Shown here piece by piece: positions 30,657 through 41,894 of a stretch of 64,000 nt of DNA. Positions within the stretch are counted from its first letter, which is position 1. The number at the start of each line of letters is the position of its first letter. The DNA lies in assembly GCA_948144175.1 (NCBI GenBank), contig CANXME010002014.1, forward strand, positions 551,188 to 615,187. The letters run 5' to 3'. The notes under the pieces are model-generated. The model worked only from the letters and a program-made list of their open reading frames with translations, searched no databases and was not told where the DNA came from. Origin of the DNA: Closterium sp. NIES-65. Its lineage: Eukaryota > Streptophyta > Zygnematophyceae > Desmidiales > Closteriaceae. The position numbers and the translations under genes were made by a program.

Positions 30657-31868
30657 GCTTGCGCGCCTGCGGTCTTCTGGAATTCCTCTCCACAACTGGT
30701 TCTCCTCTTTCTTATACAGCCCGCCCAGCATTGTCCTTGCCTCCATCTCCTTGTTTGCCGCCAACTGGGTCTGTGGCCTGATTGCAGTTGCCTTGCCGAT
30801 CCGCCTCTCTAGCCACCTCCTCTCTAGGTAGTTGGCCATGGTCATGAACAGCCATTGCAGCGCGTTCAGATCCATTGCTCTGCCTAGTGCCGCCTTCCTG
30901 TCCTTCTCCGTCATCTGCTCACAGGCCGTTGCGCCTGCCAAGAAGCCCATAGCCAGCTCCCTCTCCTGTGCGGTTGGCTCTTCCCACACCCCGCGCGCCT
31001 GATCATACACCATGCCCGGTCCGGCTACTCCTCCCACTTCCTTGAAGCCCCTTGCATTTTCATGCGCCACCAGTGTCGGCCACACCTGTCGTGGCTCTCC
31101 TACTTTGTTGCAGGGGTATTGCGTGGGGTGGTCCGCCTCCGTGACTGGTGCTGCCAGCCTTCCTGGTTCCAAAATATCCTCCACCCTTCTTGCCCTCGGT
31201 CGCTCCAACCGTGATAGCTCATACCTGAGCGCCGCCTCAGGTACTACGTTCTGCCAATACCTCCTTGGTCGGTGCGCTCTGCTCCCGTTTTGCGCCGCAT
31301 CCCATGCCACTCCTGCCCCCAGTTCTTTGGTGATTTCCTCGTTGGCGGCCCGTATCGCCGGCCGTGGGTTGTCGGCCATGTCCACATTCTTGATGATATA
31401 AGCCACCTCCCCTTGCCTTCTCTTGATCATCTTCAGCACTCGCACCAGGTCTCGGAATTGAGCACTCCGTGCATCTCCCATGCCTTGGCCTCTCCCCGCT
31501 CGCGAAAGTCCCTGGCAGCTCCAACCTGCGACCACTAGATCGATTCTTCCCCATTGCGCCAACATGCCATCGTCGATCTCCTCCACTCTGCTGCATAGCC
31601 ATTCCGCTCCTCTCTCTGCGGCTTCCTCCATTAACTGCTCGTGATACCTAGCTTTTAGCACCTTGAGGTGATGCCAGGCCATCAGGTTCGCGTCACCGTC
31701 ATTGTCCACATACAGACATTTGGCTACAGTGTGTCCCGATTTCAGCACCGCCGCCAGTCCAGTGGCTATTCCCCCATATAGCTCCAGTATGACCAGCGGC
31801 TTCTGTAGCGCCCTCAGGTTCAGGACCGGTTCCCGCAGGTTGTCGCTGGTTCCCCAGATCTCTTCGTA
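30657..31868 (-). pseudogene. C5-cytosine DNA methyltransferase domain in gypsy pol
   Basis: An open segment of 404 codons lies between in-frame TAGs at 31869 and 30654. Conserved C5-methyltransferase motifs occur in order. Motif I is LELYGGIATGL (about 31795-31755), the S-adenosylmethionine site. Motif IV is GWSCQGLS (about 31536-31506) with the catalytic Cys; Ser replaces the usual Pro before it. Motif VI is YIIKNVDM (about 31402-31380), where Lys stands in place of the usual Glu of ENV. Motif VIII is RAHRPRRYW (about 31285-31260). A target-recognition region and a motif X-like helix (LQWLFMTMANYLERR, about 30860-30820) complete it. The element presumably used it to methylate its own or host DNA; as preserved, the Lys in motif VI and the flanking stops argue against activity. 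Confidence 0.85.
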
Positions 31869-31871
31869 CTA

Positions 31872-32345
31872 CTTCCGTGCCGGCTCCGTCTGCCCCATTT
31901 CCTTCCAATTCATGACACCCAGCTCTTCTTCTAGCGGTTTCCCCACGGCTTGATAGGCCTCCCTTGGTTCCCGTCTGATGAACCGCACTGGTAACTCGGC
32001 CAGCTCGCTGTCATGTTCCCAATAGGTCACTCGGTACAGCAGCCATTCCTCCCACATGCAGATGGTGGTACCGATGGCAAACAGGTACTCCACCCCTAGC
32101 AGTAGATCGTAATCTTCATACGTAGACACTCCGTAGTGCATGCGCACTATACATTCGTCCTGATGCCCGGGTCGTATCACTATCTCCACCGTGTAGCGGG
32201 TCTTCGGCATCCATTTCGCCGTACCCCCCTCTGCAGTCATCAGCAAGTAACCTTCAGGTACCACTCTGTCCTCCCTATCCAAGCCTAGCAGCCTGGCCGT
32301 GGGCGCACCAATCAGCACGTTGTGAGCTCCTGAATTGCCTGCTTG
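31872..32345 (-). pseudogene. Gypsy G retropepsin-like protease
   Basis: NSGAHNVLIG followed by APTARLLGL fits the plant gypsy protease motif DSGA..N.I, with Asn in place of the catalytic Asp. YDLLLGVEYL further on matches the second conserved part (D.ILG...L). The upstream frame change coincides with the active-site motif, so a small indel near 32345 has hit it. It would process the polyprotein. Confidence 0.65.
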
Positions 32346-33878
32346 ACTTTCACGCCGCCCATGCTCATCACTCCTGGCTCCACCACCAACACTGACGGCT
32401 GACTTGCCATCCTCTCCAAAGGGTGACGTCGTGCTGCCCCCGCCGTTCTTGCATGCGTAGTATCCCTCCTCGGTCCTCGCTCCTGTACTGGTGTTTCTTG
32501 TGGAAAGTAGCGGTGTCGCGCTCGTAGCCCGAGTTCCCCCCTCTCCCGCACCGGACGTGCCATCAGAGCAAAGCTGGCCTCGCTCCCCTCCTCGTCTTCT
32601 TCCTCCGACCTCGCCAACATTGGCGTCCCCTTTTGCTCTGGTCCTTCCATCTCCTCCAGTTGTCGCTGCAGTCGGGCAATTTGCGCTTTCATTTCCTGCG
32701 GATCCTTCCTTGTCCATCCTTCCCTCCTAGTGGCGTAGAAGTCCTTCCCTTGATGCCCCTTCCTTCCGCAATGATCGCATACTGGTGCATCCGGGCAATC
32801 CCTCCTCAGGTGCTCTTCGCTTCCGCAGGTGGAGCATGCTGGTGGGTTGTGACACTCCCTTTGCAGATGCCCTATATGACCGCAGTTGTGGCAGCGCCGT
32901 TCATCTCCTGCCCTGCGTGGTGGTTTCTCCCTTTCCGCCGGCGTCGCCGCCCAGGCAGGCCTCCTTCGCTCCCCTCCTTTCTCTATTGTCGTTTCGATCT
33001 CACATAGCCGACGGCCAATCTCCACCTGCTTCACCACCTCGTAGACCTCCTTCAGCGTGGTTTGTGCCCCCATCTCGAAAATCATGACCGCCACATCTCG
33101 CTGTAGTTTGTAGTGCAGCCTGTTCAGGAACTTGCTAACCAGCCGACTTGTGTCATGACAGCTCATGTCTTCTGCCAATTCCACCAGTCTACCGTAGCAC
33201 GCAAGTAGCGATTCTCCCGTTCGGCGGCGAAATTACCGAAATTCTGCTATCCGCTCCGGTGTCTGCGCTGGGAATTGATCTTCAAGCATCCGCAGGAAGC
33301 GCGTCGTGGGATCTCACTCTCCCGGTGCCTCCCGAGCGGTCCATTCAAGCAGCTCTCTTCGGCTGAGGCGATAGAAGGTTTTCGCTTCTCCGGTTAGAGT
33401 GTTGGCGAGCCCCCTGAAGAACTCTTCTGGGTCTAACTGATCTCTCTCCCACCTCGCCCGCAAGTTGTCCAACTGCATCACGTGGTTCTTGATCGTCGGT
33501 CCCCGTCGTGTATCCCCAGAGAAGCGCTCTGGGACTTCAAATTTCGGCAGCAGCGTGTATTTCCACCGCTGCACGAACGCCTCCTCTTGCCACGACACAC
33601 TTCTCTGGTAAGAGCCTGTCGAACGCTCTTCTCCCACAGTGCGCATCGGTCTTCCTCCCTACCGCACATCCTTCCTTGCTGCTCTGCCGGTTCCCTTGCC
33701 TTCGCCTTCCGGCCGATCTAATTTTCTCCGAGTCCCGCTTGGGCGAACCATCATCGCGGGAATCCTCTTTCCTCATATCCTTTCCTTGATTCATCCTTCC
33801 GGTCTTCCCCGTCGCCTCAGCCTCCGCGTTTGCGTTCTCGTCTTCCAATCCGTACTCCGTCCCTCCTCGCGTACGCAT
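32346..33878 (-). pseudogene. Gypsy G gag with three zinc knuckles
   Basis: Gag starts at the ATG at 33876-33878 (MRTRGG) with a charged N-terminus, changes frame near 33650, and contains a retrotransposon gag domain (RFSGDTRRG and FFRGLANTLTGEAKTFY), an in-frame TGA near 33312 and a TAA near 33235. The C-terminus carries the knuckles CHNCGHIGHLQREC and CSTCGSEEHLRRDC, and a third (CDHCGRKGHQGKDF) whose final Cys is Phe. It would form the particle and bind RNA. Confidence 0.8.
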
Positions 33879-35703
33879 GCTACGTATGCAATGTCAGGAC
33901 ATGTGCAGGTCATCAGGTACATGAGGCAGCCAACAAGCTCTGCATACGGGCCACTCGACTCTATGGACTCATCCGAAGGCAGAGCTGAGAGCGAGTGGCG
34001 AGTAGACAGAGGAGTGGACTGAGGCGAGGAGTGCGTGAAGCTGAAGTGCTGAAGGACCTGCTGCACCATGTGTGACTGAGTCATGGTAATGGTGCGCTGT
34101 GCTCTATCCCGAGTGATCTGCAAGCCAAGGTAGCTGCGCAGTTCACCAAGGTCTGTGCACGTGTGTCTCTTCTGCAGCTCGGACTTCACGTGGGCAAGTC
34201 CAGCAGTGTCAGCAGTGGCAAAGACCAAGTCGTCAACATACACGAGAATGTAGAACGGCGGCAAAGAGGTGTCGGTGCACAGAAACAGTGACGGGTCGGC
34301 AGAAGAGGGAGCAAACCCAAGAGCCGCAAGCGTAGTCCTCAGTGTGTCGTGCCACTCACGGCGCGCCTGGCGGACACCGTAGACTGGCCGCCTGAGGCTC
34401 CACTGGGTACCAGGAGGAAAAGACCCAGAGAAGCCACGAGGGCGGCGCAGCCAGATCTCCTCGTGCAGGCTGCCCTGCAAGAAAGCAGTGCTGAAGTCAA
34501 GAGAGTGCAGGTCGTAGTCACGGTGAGCAGCTACGTGCAGCAGTACCCGAAGAGTGGTCATCTTTGGGGTGGGAGAGAAGGTCTGAAAGTAGTCAACTCC
34601 CTGCCGCTGATTGAAGCCACGAGCCACGTAACGCGCCTTGAAGACAGGCGGAGAACCCGGCGGCCGCTTCACCCTGAAAATCCACATGCCACTGACGATG
34701 TTCGCCCCAGGCGGGGGAACCTCGTCAACGTAGGTGCCTGTGGACTTCCAGGAAGCCATCTCTGTGTCCATAGCTGCCTGCCACTGAGAGGAGTAGGGAC
34801 CCTCTATTGCCTCCGCGTAAGAGCGCGGAGTCGGGATGTCAAGTGCATCCGGGTCTCCCTCAGGGGTAAGCATTACGGACACGAGATGAGGTGAAGCAGC
34901 AGCCAGACACTGGAACTCCTCCTGCCTGTCCTCAAGGACGTCCGTGCCAAGGGCACACTCACCCCCGACGGACGGAGGACAGACAGACGCTGACTCAGCG
35001 ACAAGACTAGCAGCGTAGTCTAGGCGACAGCGAGCAACAAAGTCGACGAGCTCAGTAACTAGGGCAGACGCAGCAGCGGACTCAAAGGAAGGGTCAGTGA
35101 TGACAGTAGCAAGGAGACGCGTGAGAGTAGGACTGGCAGCACGAAGAGAGTCTGACTCCGGGTCGGGAAGAGCAGGAAGAGAGGACTCAGGAGGAGAAGG
35201 CAGAGGGGCACGCAGAGGAGCAGTGGACGGACGCAGAGACATCCGGTGCGTGCCAGGGATAGGAGAAGGACGCGGACGCGAACCACGACCACTAGTGCGA
35301 GCCGCACGGACAGGCGACGCAGGGCGAGACGCAGGCTCACGACGCTCAGCAAGACCTCCGGTAGGACCAGTGTAGGGAGAAGGAGCAGGCAAGGGGGAGG
35401 CCGGCTGTAACTTTAACTGTGACGGGACAGGTTGTGGACCCTCTAAGGGAGGATGAGGACCGGTAGAAGGCGAAAGACCAAGAACCTGCTGAAGGAGCGG
35501 AACGAAGTACGGTCGAGGCCGCGCGACGACTTTAGACACAGCAGGGACAGCACCAGTACCCCCAGCAGGAGCACCCGCTCCAGCAGCACCTCCAGCTCCA
35601 GTACCCCCAGCAGCTCCAGTAGCTCCAGGACCTCCAGCAGCACCAGTAGCACCCCCAGCAGGACCGCCAGCAGTAGCCTCAGCGCCAAGACCCTCAATAG
35701 CTC

Positions 35704-35839
35704 TGTCAGAATGTTATGTTATCTAGCCTGCAGTGGGGTGCTCCATAGCGAGTACAACCCAGTTAGGGTTTGCTATTTGTATCCAACTGCTTGCTAGTGA
35801 ACCCTCTCTTTTCTTCATTCCTGTTTCGTACTTCTGACA
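35704..35839 (+). repeat. 5' LTR of element F
   Basis: TGTCAGAATGTTATGTTATC...CTTCTGACA; contains TTAGGGTTT, the complement of the telo-box. Confidence 0.92.
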
Positions 35840-36965
35840 TGCTATCAGAGCAGGTCGATCCCCTTGGATCGATCCTATGGGTGGGCTTACCACCTTCTCG
35901 CTTCCGCTGCTACTACTTCAACAACCCTCTGAGCCGCACGCCCCGGGGCGTGCGGCATTTTTCTTCCCGCCGTGCGCCTCGAGGCGCGCGGCGGTTTTTC
36001 TGCCTGCCGTGCGCCCCGAGGCGCGCGGCGATTCTCTGCCCGCTGTGCGCCCCGAGGCGCGCGGCGGGCTTCTGCCCCGTCGACTGGCGCGTCGCCCTTG
36101 GGCGGCGCCGCGACGGGCGACGGGGACCCGTTCGTCGCCCCCCGTCGCCCGTCGTGGCCTGCGCGCGGCACGTACGGGCCGCGCTCGACCCGTCCGCGGC
36201 CCGTACGGGCTGCGCCAGGCCCGCGCACCACCCGTACGGGCTGCGCCAGGCCCGCCCGCGACCTGTACGAGCGTCGCCAGGCCCGCGCGCGGCTCGGGCC
36301 GGCTGCGCGCGGTTCGGGCGACCCTACCTGCGGCCCTGGCCCCGGTCCCGCCGCCCTACCTGCGGCCCCGCCGTCCCGCCGCCCTACAGGCCCGACACCG
36401 TCGCCCTACCTACGGCACGTGCACCCCACCCTCCCCCTTTTCCCGTCGCCTGTCGAGGCGACCTGAGGGGGCCGCTTGCGGGGGAGTGGAGCTAGGGGGT
36501 GTAGCAGTGGGTGTGTGAGAGGGGCGTTGGGCAGCTGGGGGAGGTTGAGTGGAGGCACCAGTCTTGTCGTCCGCAGCACCTGTAGTCCGGGGCGCTTGTC
36601 CTGGTAGCCCAGAGAGCCTGCTGCGCTTGTCGCCCGAGGGTCCGTTGCTCCTGTAGCTCGTTGTAGCCCGTGAGCCAGTTACTCCAGTAGTCCGGGGCGC
36701 TTGTCCCGGTAGCCACTGTGCCAGCCGCTCCTGTTGCCCGTGTGTCTGCAGCTTCAGCCGTCGTCTCCCATCTTCTCTCCTCTCACAGTCCCTCCTCCTC
36801 CTCACTTGCCCGCTGTGACTACCACTAGCTTTGCTCATAATTGTGAACTTTAAACTGTTGCTTCTTGTAATTGTGCTCAGAATGTGTGGTGACATTGTGA
36901 TCCACCCTGAGCTTGTTCTGCTTTGCTTACTGTGCTGATTACACCCCACTTTGGCTATGGGGGTG

Positions 36966-37101
36966 TGTCAGAATGTTATGTTATCTAGCCTACAGTAGGG
37001 TGCTCCATAGCAAGTACAACCTAGTTAGGGTTTGCTATTTGTATCCAACTGCTTGCTAGTGAACCCTCTCTTTTCTTCATTCTTGTTTCGTACTTCTGAC
37101 A
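36966..37101 (+). repeat. 3' LTR of element F
   Basis: It pairs with 35704-35839 and directly follows the conserved tail hairpin. Confidence 0.92.
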
Positions 37102-40100
37102 AGCTCCAGCTCAAGTCGTACCCGCAGGCCCAGCAACTCCAGTTCTCCCAGTACGAGCACCTCCGGGACCCGCGACAGCAGCACCCTCAGCAGCCAAAGA
37201 ACCTCCAGCTCCAGCAGCACGCCTCCAGCGCCGGGCAAACCACTCGCGCAGCTCCTGTGGAGAGAGTGGCTCCCGCCGAGACGAAGCACCCGGAGAACCT
37301 CCAGGCACAGTACCGCAAGACACGACACGAGCAGGCCTAGCTCCCGTAGGCTCCGCACCCCCAGGCTCCGCACCCCCACGCTCCGCACCCCCAGGCGTAG
37401 CACCCCTAGGCTCAGCACCCCCAAGCTCCGCACCCCCAGGCTCAGCACCCACAGGCGTAGCACCCCCAGGCTCAGCATCCCCAAGCTCCGCACCCCCAGG
37501 CACAGCACCCATAGTCGCAGCACCCCCAAACTCAGCACCCCCAGTAGCAGTACCCTCAGGCTCAGCACCCCCAGAGTCAGCACCCCCAGGTGCAGCAACC
37601 TCAGCAGCATTAGAGTCACCAGCAATCTCGATAGGCTCGACTGCGTCTACCTGGGACACACCTGAAGGGGCAGGACCCTGAGGGGGGAGGGGGTCTACCG
37701 AGGGGGGACCTGGCACAAGGAAGAGCGGTGGCGGGAGGAGGGACGGAGTGCGGTGGGGGAAGAGACGGTAGTAGGGGACCGACTCATCAAACGTGACATC
37801 CTAGGAGGACAGAACACGGCGAGAGGTGGGGTGGTAGAACTGCCACCCTGGCGCGTCAGGGGGGAAGCCAAGGAAGATGCAGGGAGCAGCACGAGGGGAC
37901 AGCTTATCCGCGGACAAGTCGCGGACAAACGCCCGAGATCCCCAGACACGGAACGCAGACGCATCGCCAACCTTCCCCGTCCACAGCAAAGCTGGGGAGG
38001 TCTCCGGCATGGAGACCCTGGGCTGAAGGTTGATCTGATGCGCCGCGTACCGAACCGCAAACGGCCACAGAAAATGGGGGGCAGCCGCATGCATCATGGA
38101 CGTACGAGCGACATCCATGACCATGCCAATGCGGCGCTCAGCAATCCCATTTTGCTGCGGAGTGTCCGCAAGCGTGAAGGTCTGACGGATGCCTCGTGCA
38201 CGACAGTAGGCTCTCAGAAGGCCAGAGGAGAACTCTCCGCCTCTGTCACAGTGCAGACGCAGAACAGGAAAGTCCGAGCCAAAGCCACGCCTGAGATGGA
38301 GACGAGCTGCTTGGATCCAGTCGATCAACACCTCAGTGACATCACCCTTGCTGCGCAAGGGGAAGACTGTGGTGTAACGCGAGTAGTCGTCAACCACCAG
38401 CAGGAAGTAGCGCTCGTGACCCTGTCCACGGACGCGGGCTGGGAGCCACACGTCCATGTGAAGCGTTTGCAGCGGAGCCTCTGTCGGAGGAAACTGGGAG
38501 GAGTGAGGGGCAGCACGCTGGCGCCCCTCGACGCAGGGGACGAAGGGAGGGGCAGGCCCCGGGGGAAGGGGAGGGAGGGACCGGGGAAGACCAGAGACAA
38601 GGACACGGGGCGCCATGCCTCGGAGACGAGACAGGGAAGGGTGACCAAGGCGGTGGTGCCAAAGGAGAGTCTCGTCAGACAGGAGACGACACGAGCAGGG
38701 GGCAGACTCAGGACCAGACCTGGACGCTGCACCAAACACCTGACCCGACGCAGTTACCCGACCAGACTCAGTGACAGGAGGAGACTCAGTGGTGAGTGTG
38801 TACAGGCTCGACCCCGGCTGACGTGTAAACGTGGCCAAGTGTCGGCCCGACCGAGCCTCAGCGCAGTGCGTCACCCGCTCGCTCGCAGGAGTGAACTGGT
38901 GAACTCCCCCATCCTGTACGTCAGCACCACTCACCAAGTTCGTAGAGAACGAGGGGAGGTAAAGACCAGACGGGGTGCCAGAGGGAGCCGCCGAACACGG
39001 GAGGACAGTGGAGAAGTGAGCAAGGACAGGACCCCCAGAGGGGTCCGCCAGAGAGACTGCAACTGGCCGACTAAGCGGCGTGAGTGTGGTGCGGTCTCGA
39101 AAGAAGGAGCGAGAAGCCCCCAAGTCAAGGGTGAAGGTGAGGGAGGCCGAAGCCGACGCAGTACCTGAGAGAGCAGACTCACCAGTACCTGAGGAAGCAG
39201 ACGCACTAGCACCTAGAGCAGCAGCCTCGCTAGCGCCAAGAGTAGCAGCCTCACCAGTACCTAGAGAAGAAGTCTCAATGCCCGAGTCGGGCGGAAAGCA
39301 CCGGTAACAGTCACCCTCATCACTAATAGTCACAGCATACATGGCAGCAAGAATAGCATCAAAGTCAAGGTCAAAGATAGCTACTCCCGCCCTAGACAGC
39401 TCGCCCCAGCGAGGGATCTCCGTGGCCTGAGGGCACTGGTAACGCCAAGCGTCCGTCAGGCGGCCAAAGCAGCGCTGGGTGGAGTGCGCACCCCCGCACT
39501 GCTCACCCGCGCGGTCGCCGGTGCGCAGGACGTAGGTGCACGGGCCAGTAACCCCACCCCGCTGACGCCCAGCGTACCACTCACGAAGCTGCTGAGGGGA
39601 CACGGTCTCACGACCGCGCTACTGCTGCTGGCGCGGACCACCACCGGAGCCACTCCTCTGCGCAGAGCCGCGACCAGCTCCACCGCCACCTCCGCCGCCT
39701 CCGCCACCTCCGCCGCCTCCGCCATCCCCACCGCCTCCGCTCCCTCCGCCACCACCGCCGCCTCCGCCACCTCCGCCGCCTCCGCCACCCCCACCGCCTC
39801 CGCTCCCTCCACTGCTGCCACCTACACCGCCACCCCCGCCACCACTCCCACGACCACCCCCACCCCCTCCGCCGCCTCCACTGCCGCCTCCACCGCCCCC
39901 GCCAGCTCCTCCAGCGCCCTTGCCCCCCTTGCCCTTGCCTGTGCGGCGCTTCCCCGAGGGTGCAGACGCCGCGCCGACGGACTCGAAACCAACGAGGTCG
40001 GCCGTAGCAGCAGAAGCAACAGAGAGCAAGAGGGGGGAGGGAGAACAGTGGCGTCAGCATCAGCAGTTGGGGTAGGAGAGGCACCAGAAGTGAGGTCAAA

Positions 40101-40263
40101 GAGGGAGAGGCCGTGTGCTCTATCGCACTGTAAGAAAAGATGCAAGTCATCTACCCAGAAGTCAAAGTCAATGGCCCTACCCTCAGCGTCAAAAGCGAGG
40201 ACACTAGGGGTAGCCATGACAGCAGTAGACTAGCTGCGCGAACAGTAGGGTAAGGGCAGTGCA

Positions 40264-41160
40264 GTGACAGAAGCGCTGCTCTCACCAGACAGGGCGGCTC
40301 GGCGGTGCGTGCGGCTTGGCTGCAGGGCGAATCGGCGGCTCGGCTGCTGGGCGGCTCTGCGGCTCGGCGGCTCGGCTGCTCGGCTGTTGGGCGGCTCGGC
40401 GGCTCGGCGGCTAGGCTGCTCGGCTGCTGGGCGGCTCGGCGGCTCGGCTGCAGGGCGGCTCGGCGGCTCGGCTGCCCGGCTGCTCGGCTGGCTCAGGCGA
40501 CTCGGTAGGGTGCAGCGGCTCGTGCGGCTCGGCAGCAGGCGACGACGCCGGCGCCTCGGTGATGACGGCGGGGCCGTGTGGGGACGACGGCGGGGCCGGC
40601 AGAGGCGGCGCCGGGGCCAAACAAGTAGGTGACGGGGCCGGGAAGGGCAGCACCGGGGTCGCAGGTAGGCGACGGGGCCAGCAAGGGCGGGGCCGGGTCG
40701 GGAAGGGCGGCGTCAGGGCCGCGAGGTAGGCGACGGGGCCAGCAAGGGCGGGGCCGGGTCGGGAAGGGCGGCGTCAGGGCCGTGGGGTAGGCAACGGGGC
40801 CGCAGGGCGGCGGATCGGGGCCGGGAAGGGCGGCGCCAGGGCCGCGGGGTAGGCGACGGGGCCGCAGGGCGGCGAATCGGGGCCGGGAAGGGCGGCGCGA
40901 GGGCCGCGAGGTAGGCGACGGGGTCGCAGAGCGGCGGATCGGGGCCAGGAAGGGCGGCGCCAGGGCCGCGGGGTAGGCGATGGGGCCGCTAGGGCGGCGG
41001 ATCGGGGCCGTCAAGGGTGGCGCCGGGGCCGCAGAGGTAGGCGACGGGCCGCTAGGGCAGCGGATCGGGGCCGCAAGGGCGGCGCGACACAGCCGCTAGG
41101 GCGGCGCGACAGGGTCGAGAAAGGGGAGCGCGACTCGGGCAAGGGTTGCGCGCACTCCGG
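40264..41160 (-). repeat. GC-rich minisatellite leader of C
   Basis: Between gag and the 5' LTR lie units such as GGCGGCTCGGCGGCTCGGCTG (about 40290-40500) and units of about 60 bases with GGGGCCGGGAAGGGCGGCGCCAGGGCC-like content (about 40560-41110). The spanning frames on both strands are compositional. Confidence 0.75.
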
Positions 41161-41212
41161 GTAGGAAAAAAAATCGGATCGGTGGGCCCTAGGAACAGTT
41201 CCCACGAGGGAA

Positions 41213-41226
41213 CCTGCTCGATACCA
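41213..41226 (-). promoter_or_regulatory. Primer binding site of element C
   Basis: On the minus strand, directly after the LTR, TGGTATCGAGCAGG resembles the initiator tRNA-Met site with a deletion. It is followed by the hairpin GTTCCCTCGTGGGAAC. Confidence 0.8.
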
Positions 41227-41356
41227 TGAGAATACTGAAACGAGAATGAATCAACTATGAAACAGTTGGGTACAAGTACTAACCCTAATTGGGTTGTACC
41301 CCTTATGGGCTACCCACTACAACCCACACAAAAGTATAAGCTATAATGTTCTGACA
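41227..41356 (-). repeat. 5' LTR of element C
   Basis: Sense TGTCAGAACATTATAGCTTA...GTATTCTCA, 130 bp. Nearly the same as the LTR at 59853-59982 and similar to the LTRs of D. Confidence 0.9.
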
Positions 41357-41457
41357 GTACAACCGAACACTTTCGGGCTTCGCACGTCCGTCCGACATCC
41401 ACGATTCTGAGGCTGCCTCGCGTCGCCTTCAATTTTCACTTCGCCAAGCCTGCACCC
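41357..41457. other. Host DNA between C and E
   Basis: 101 bases of non-repeat sequence ending in CACCC, the left copy of the E target duplication. With E removed it is contiguous with 51882 onward, upstream of the GT92 gene. Confidence 0.7.
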
Positions 41458-41894
41458 TGTTGGGCTGAGAAAGCCCTTAAGGATCTTTGCAGAGGATGAC
41501 TCTGGGTAAGAAACTTTGTAATAGCAGAAGCGTTTAATGAAACTTGTGAACCGACCTTGCGCTAGTGTGTGAGAGCAAAGTGGATTAAATTAAACAAGCA
41601 AAGACAAAGTTTTATATAAGAGTACAGGAAATACGAATGGATAGATAACTGTATTTGCTGTTGCGATTCGATACAGTGCGACTCGGGCAACTGCTCTGTA
41701 ACGAGTCAGTTGTGTGTCCTTAACTGTCGCGCTGTAATTGTCAAGTCAAAGGTCGCTGACCTTTGACTTTCCCGTAACCTCCAGGCGGTTACCCTAACCT
41801 CCGAGGTTTGACTCGATGCTTCTATTCGGACTGCTTCGCTAGTGTCTTGGGTTTTGACACGACAGAAGCGCACTAAGACTTATTGTTTCCAACA
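41458..41894 (-). repeat. 3' LTR of element E
   Basis: Sense TGTTGGAAACAATAAG...CTCAGCCCAACA. It supplies the polyprotein stop codon TAG (41873-41875). It is preceded in sense by the purine-rich GAAGCGAAGGGGAG (41895-41908), the likely polypurine tract. Confidence 0.95.

Larger units (their letters stand above)
27633..33884 (-). mobile_element. Ty3/gypsy retrotransposon G with a DNA methyltransferase
   Basis: Reading leftward the order is gag with three zinc knuckles, protease, a C5-cytosine methyltransferase-like domain, RT, RNase H, integrase. RT before integrase identifies Ty3/gypsy. From the protease (about 32345) to the end of integrase (27633) every segment is in one frame and is broken only by stops, mostly TAG, so the methyltransferase was part of the same polyprotein. 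The 5' end is lost: at about 33885 gag abuts the truncated RT of element C with no LTR between. It is now a pseudo-element. Confidence 0.88.
35704..37101 (+). mobile_element. Non-autonomous LTR element F (1.4 kb), nested in C
   Basis: Two 136-bp LTRs (35704-35839, 36966-37101) differ at about five bases and are flanked by perfect AGCTC duplications (35699-35703, 37102-37106). TGCTATCAGAGC (35840-35851) is the primer site and is followed by the inverted repeat GGATCGATCC-type block. The interior has CGTGCGCCTCGAGGCGCGCGGC-type and GTACGGGCTGCGCCAGGCC-type repeats, a unique stretch, and the conserved tail (CCCCACTTTGGCTATGGGG). There is no coding capacity. The tail and interior match K in reverse. 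Confidence 0.92.
33885..40217 (-). pseudogene. Element C gag-pol, truncated
   Basis: The start is ATG at 40217 (MATPSVLAFD). Most of gag is deleted after TADADATV with a frame change, then the Gly-rich linker resumes near 40029. A TAG at 39619 replaces a Gln codon of the Gln-run seen in A. The next open part (39603-37801) holds the expanded knuckle (CTYVLRT...CGGAHSTQRC), protease LDLGASRSFF (Gly where A has Ser), and integrase with HMDVW, HCDRGGEF and QQNGIAERR. A second Gln-to-TAG lies at 37801. The linker ends in a TGA at 37111 that is shared with H, then F intervenes. RT (35539-33885) is open with YVDD but lacks its end; RNase H is absent. Confidence 0.87.
33885..41356 (-). mobile_element. 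Ty1/copia element C, 5' part only
   Basis: The 5' LTR (41227-41356), primer site, leader, gag, protease, integrase, linker and RT are present on the minus strand. The element breaks off within RT near 33885, after the peptide PDIA, and abuts gypsy G. It is interrupted by element F (35704-37101). The 5' LTR belongs to the same LTR type as the 3' LTR of H (59853-59982), and both outer flanks read TGTAC in sense orientation. Confidence 0.88.

Noticed and set aside
28755..31869. Alternative genetic code with TAG as glutamine
   Set aside because: Several TAGs replace CAG, but element A has no in-frame TAG in 1,943 codons, E and the GT92 gene end on TAG, and TGA/TAA stops also occur in G. Deamination explains the data more simply; a codon survey of host genes would settle it.
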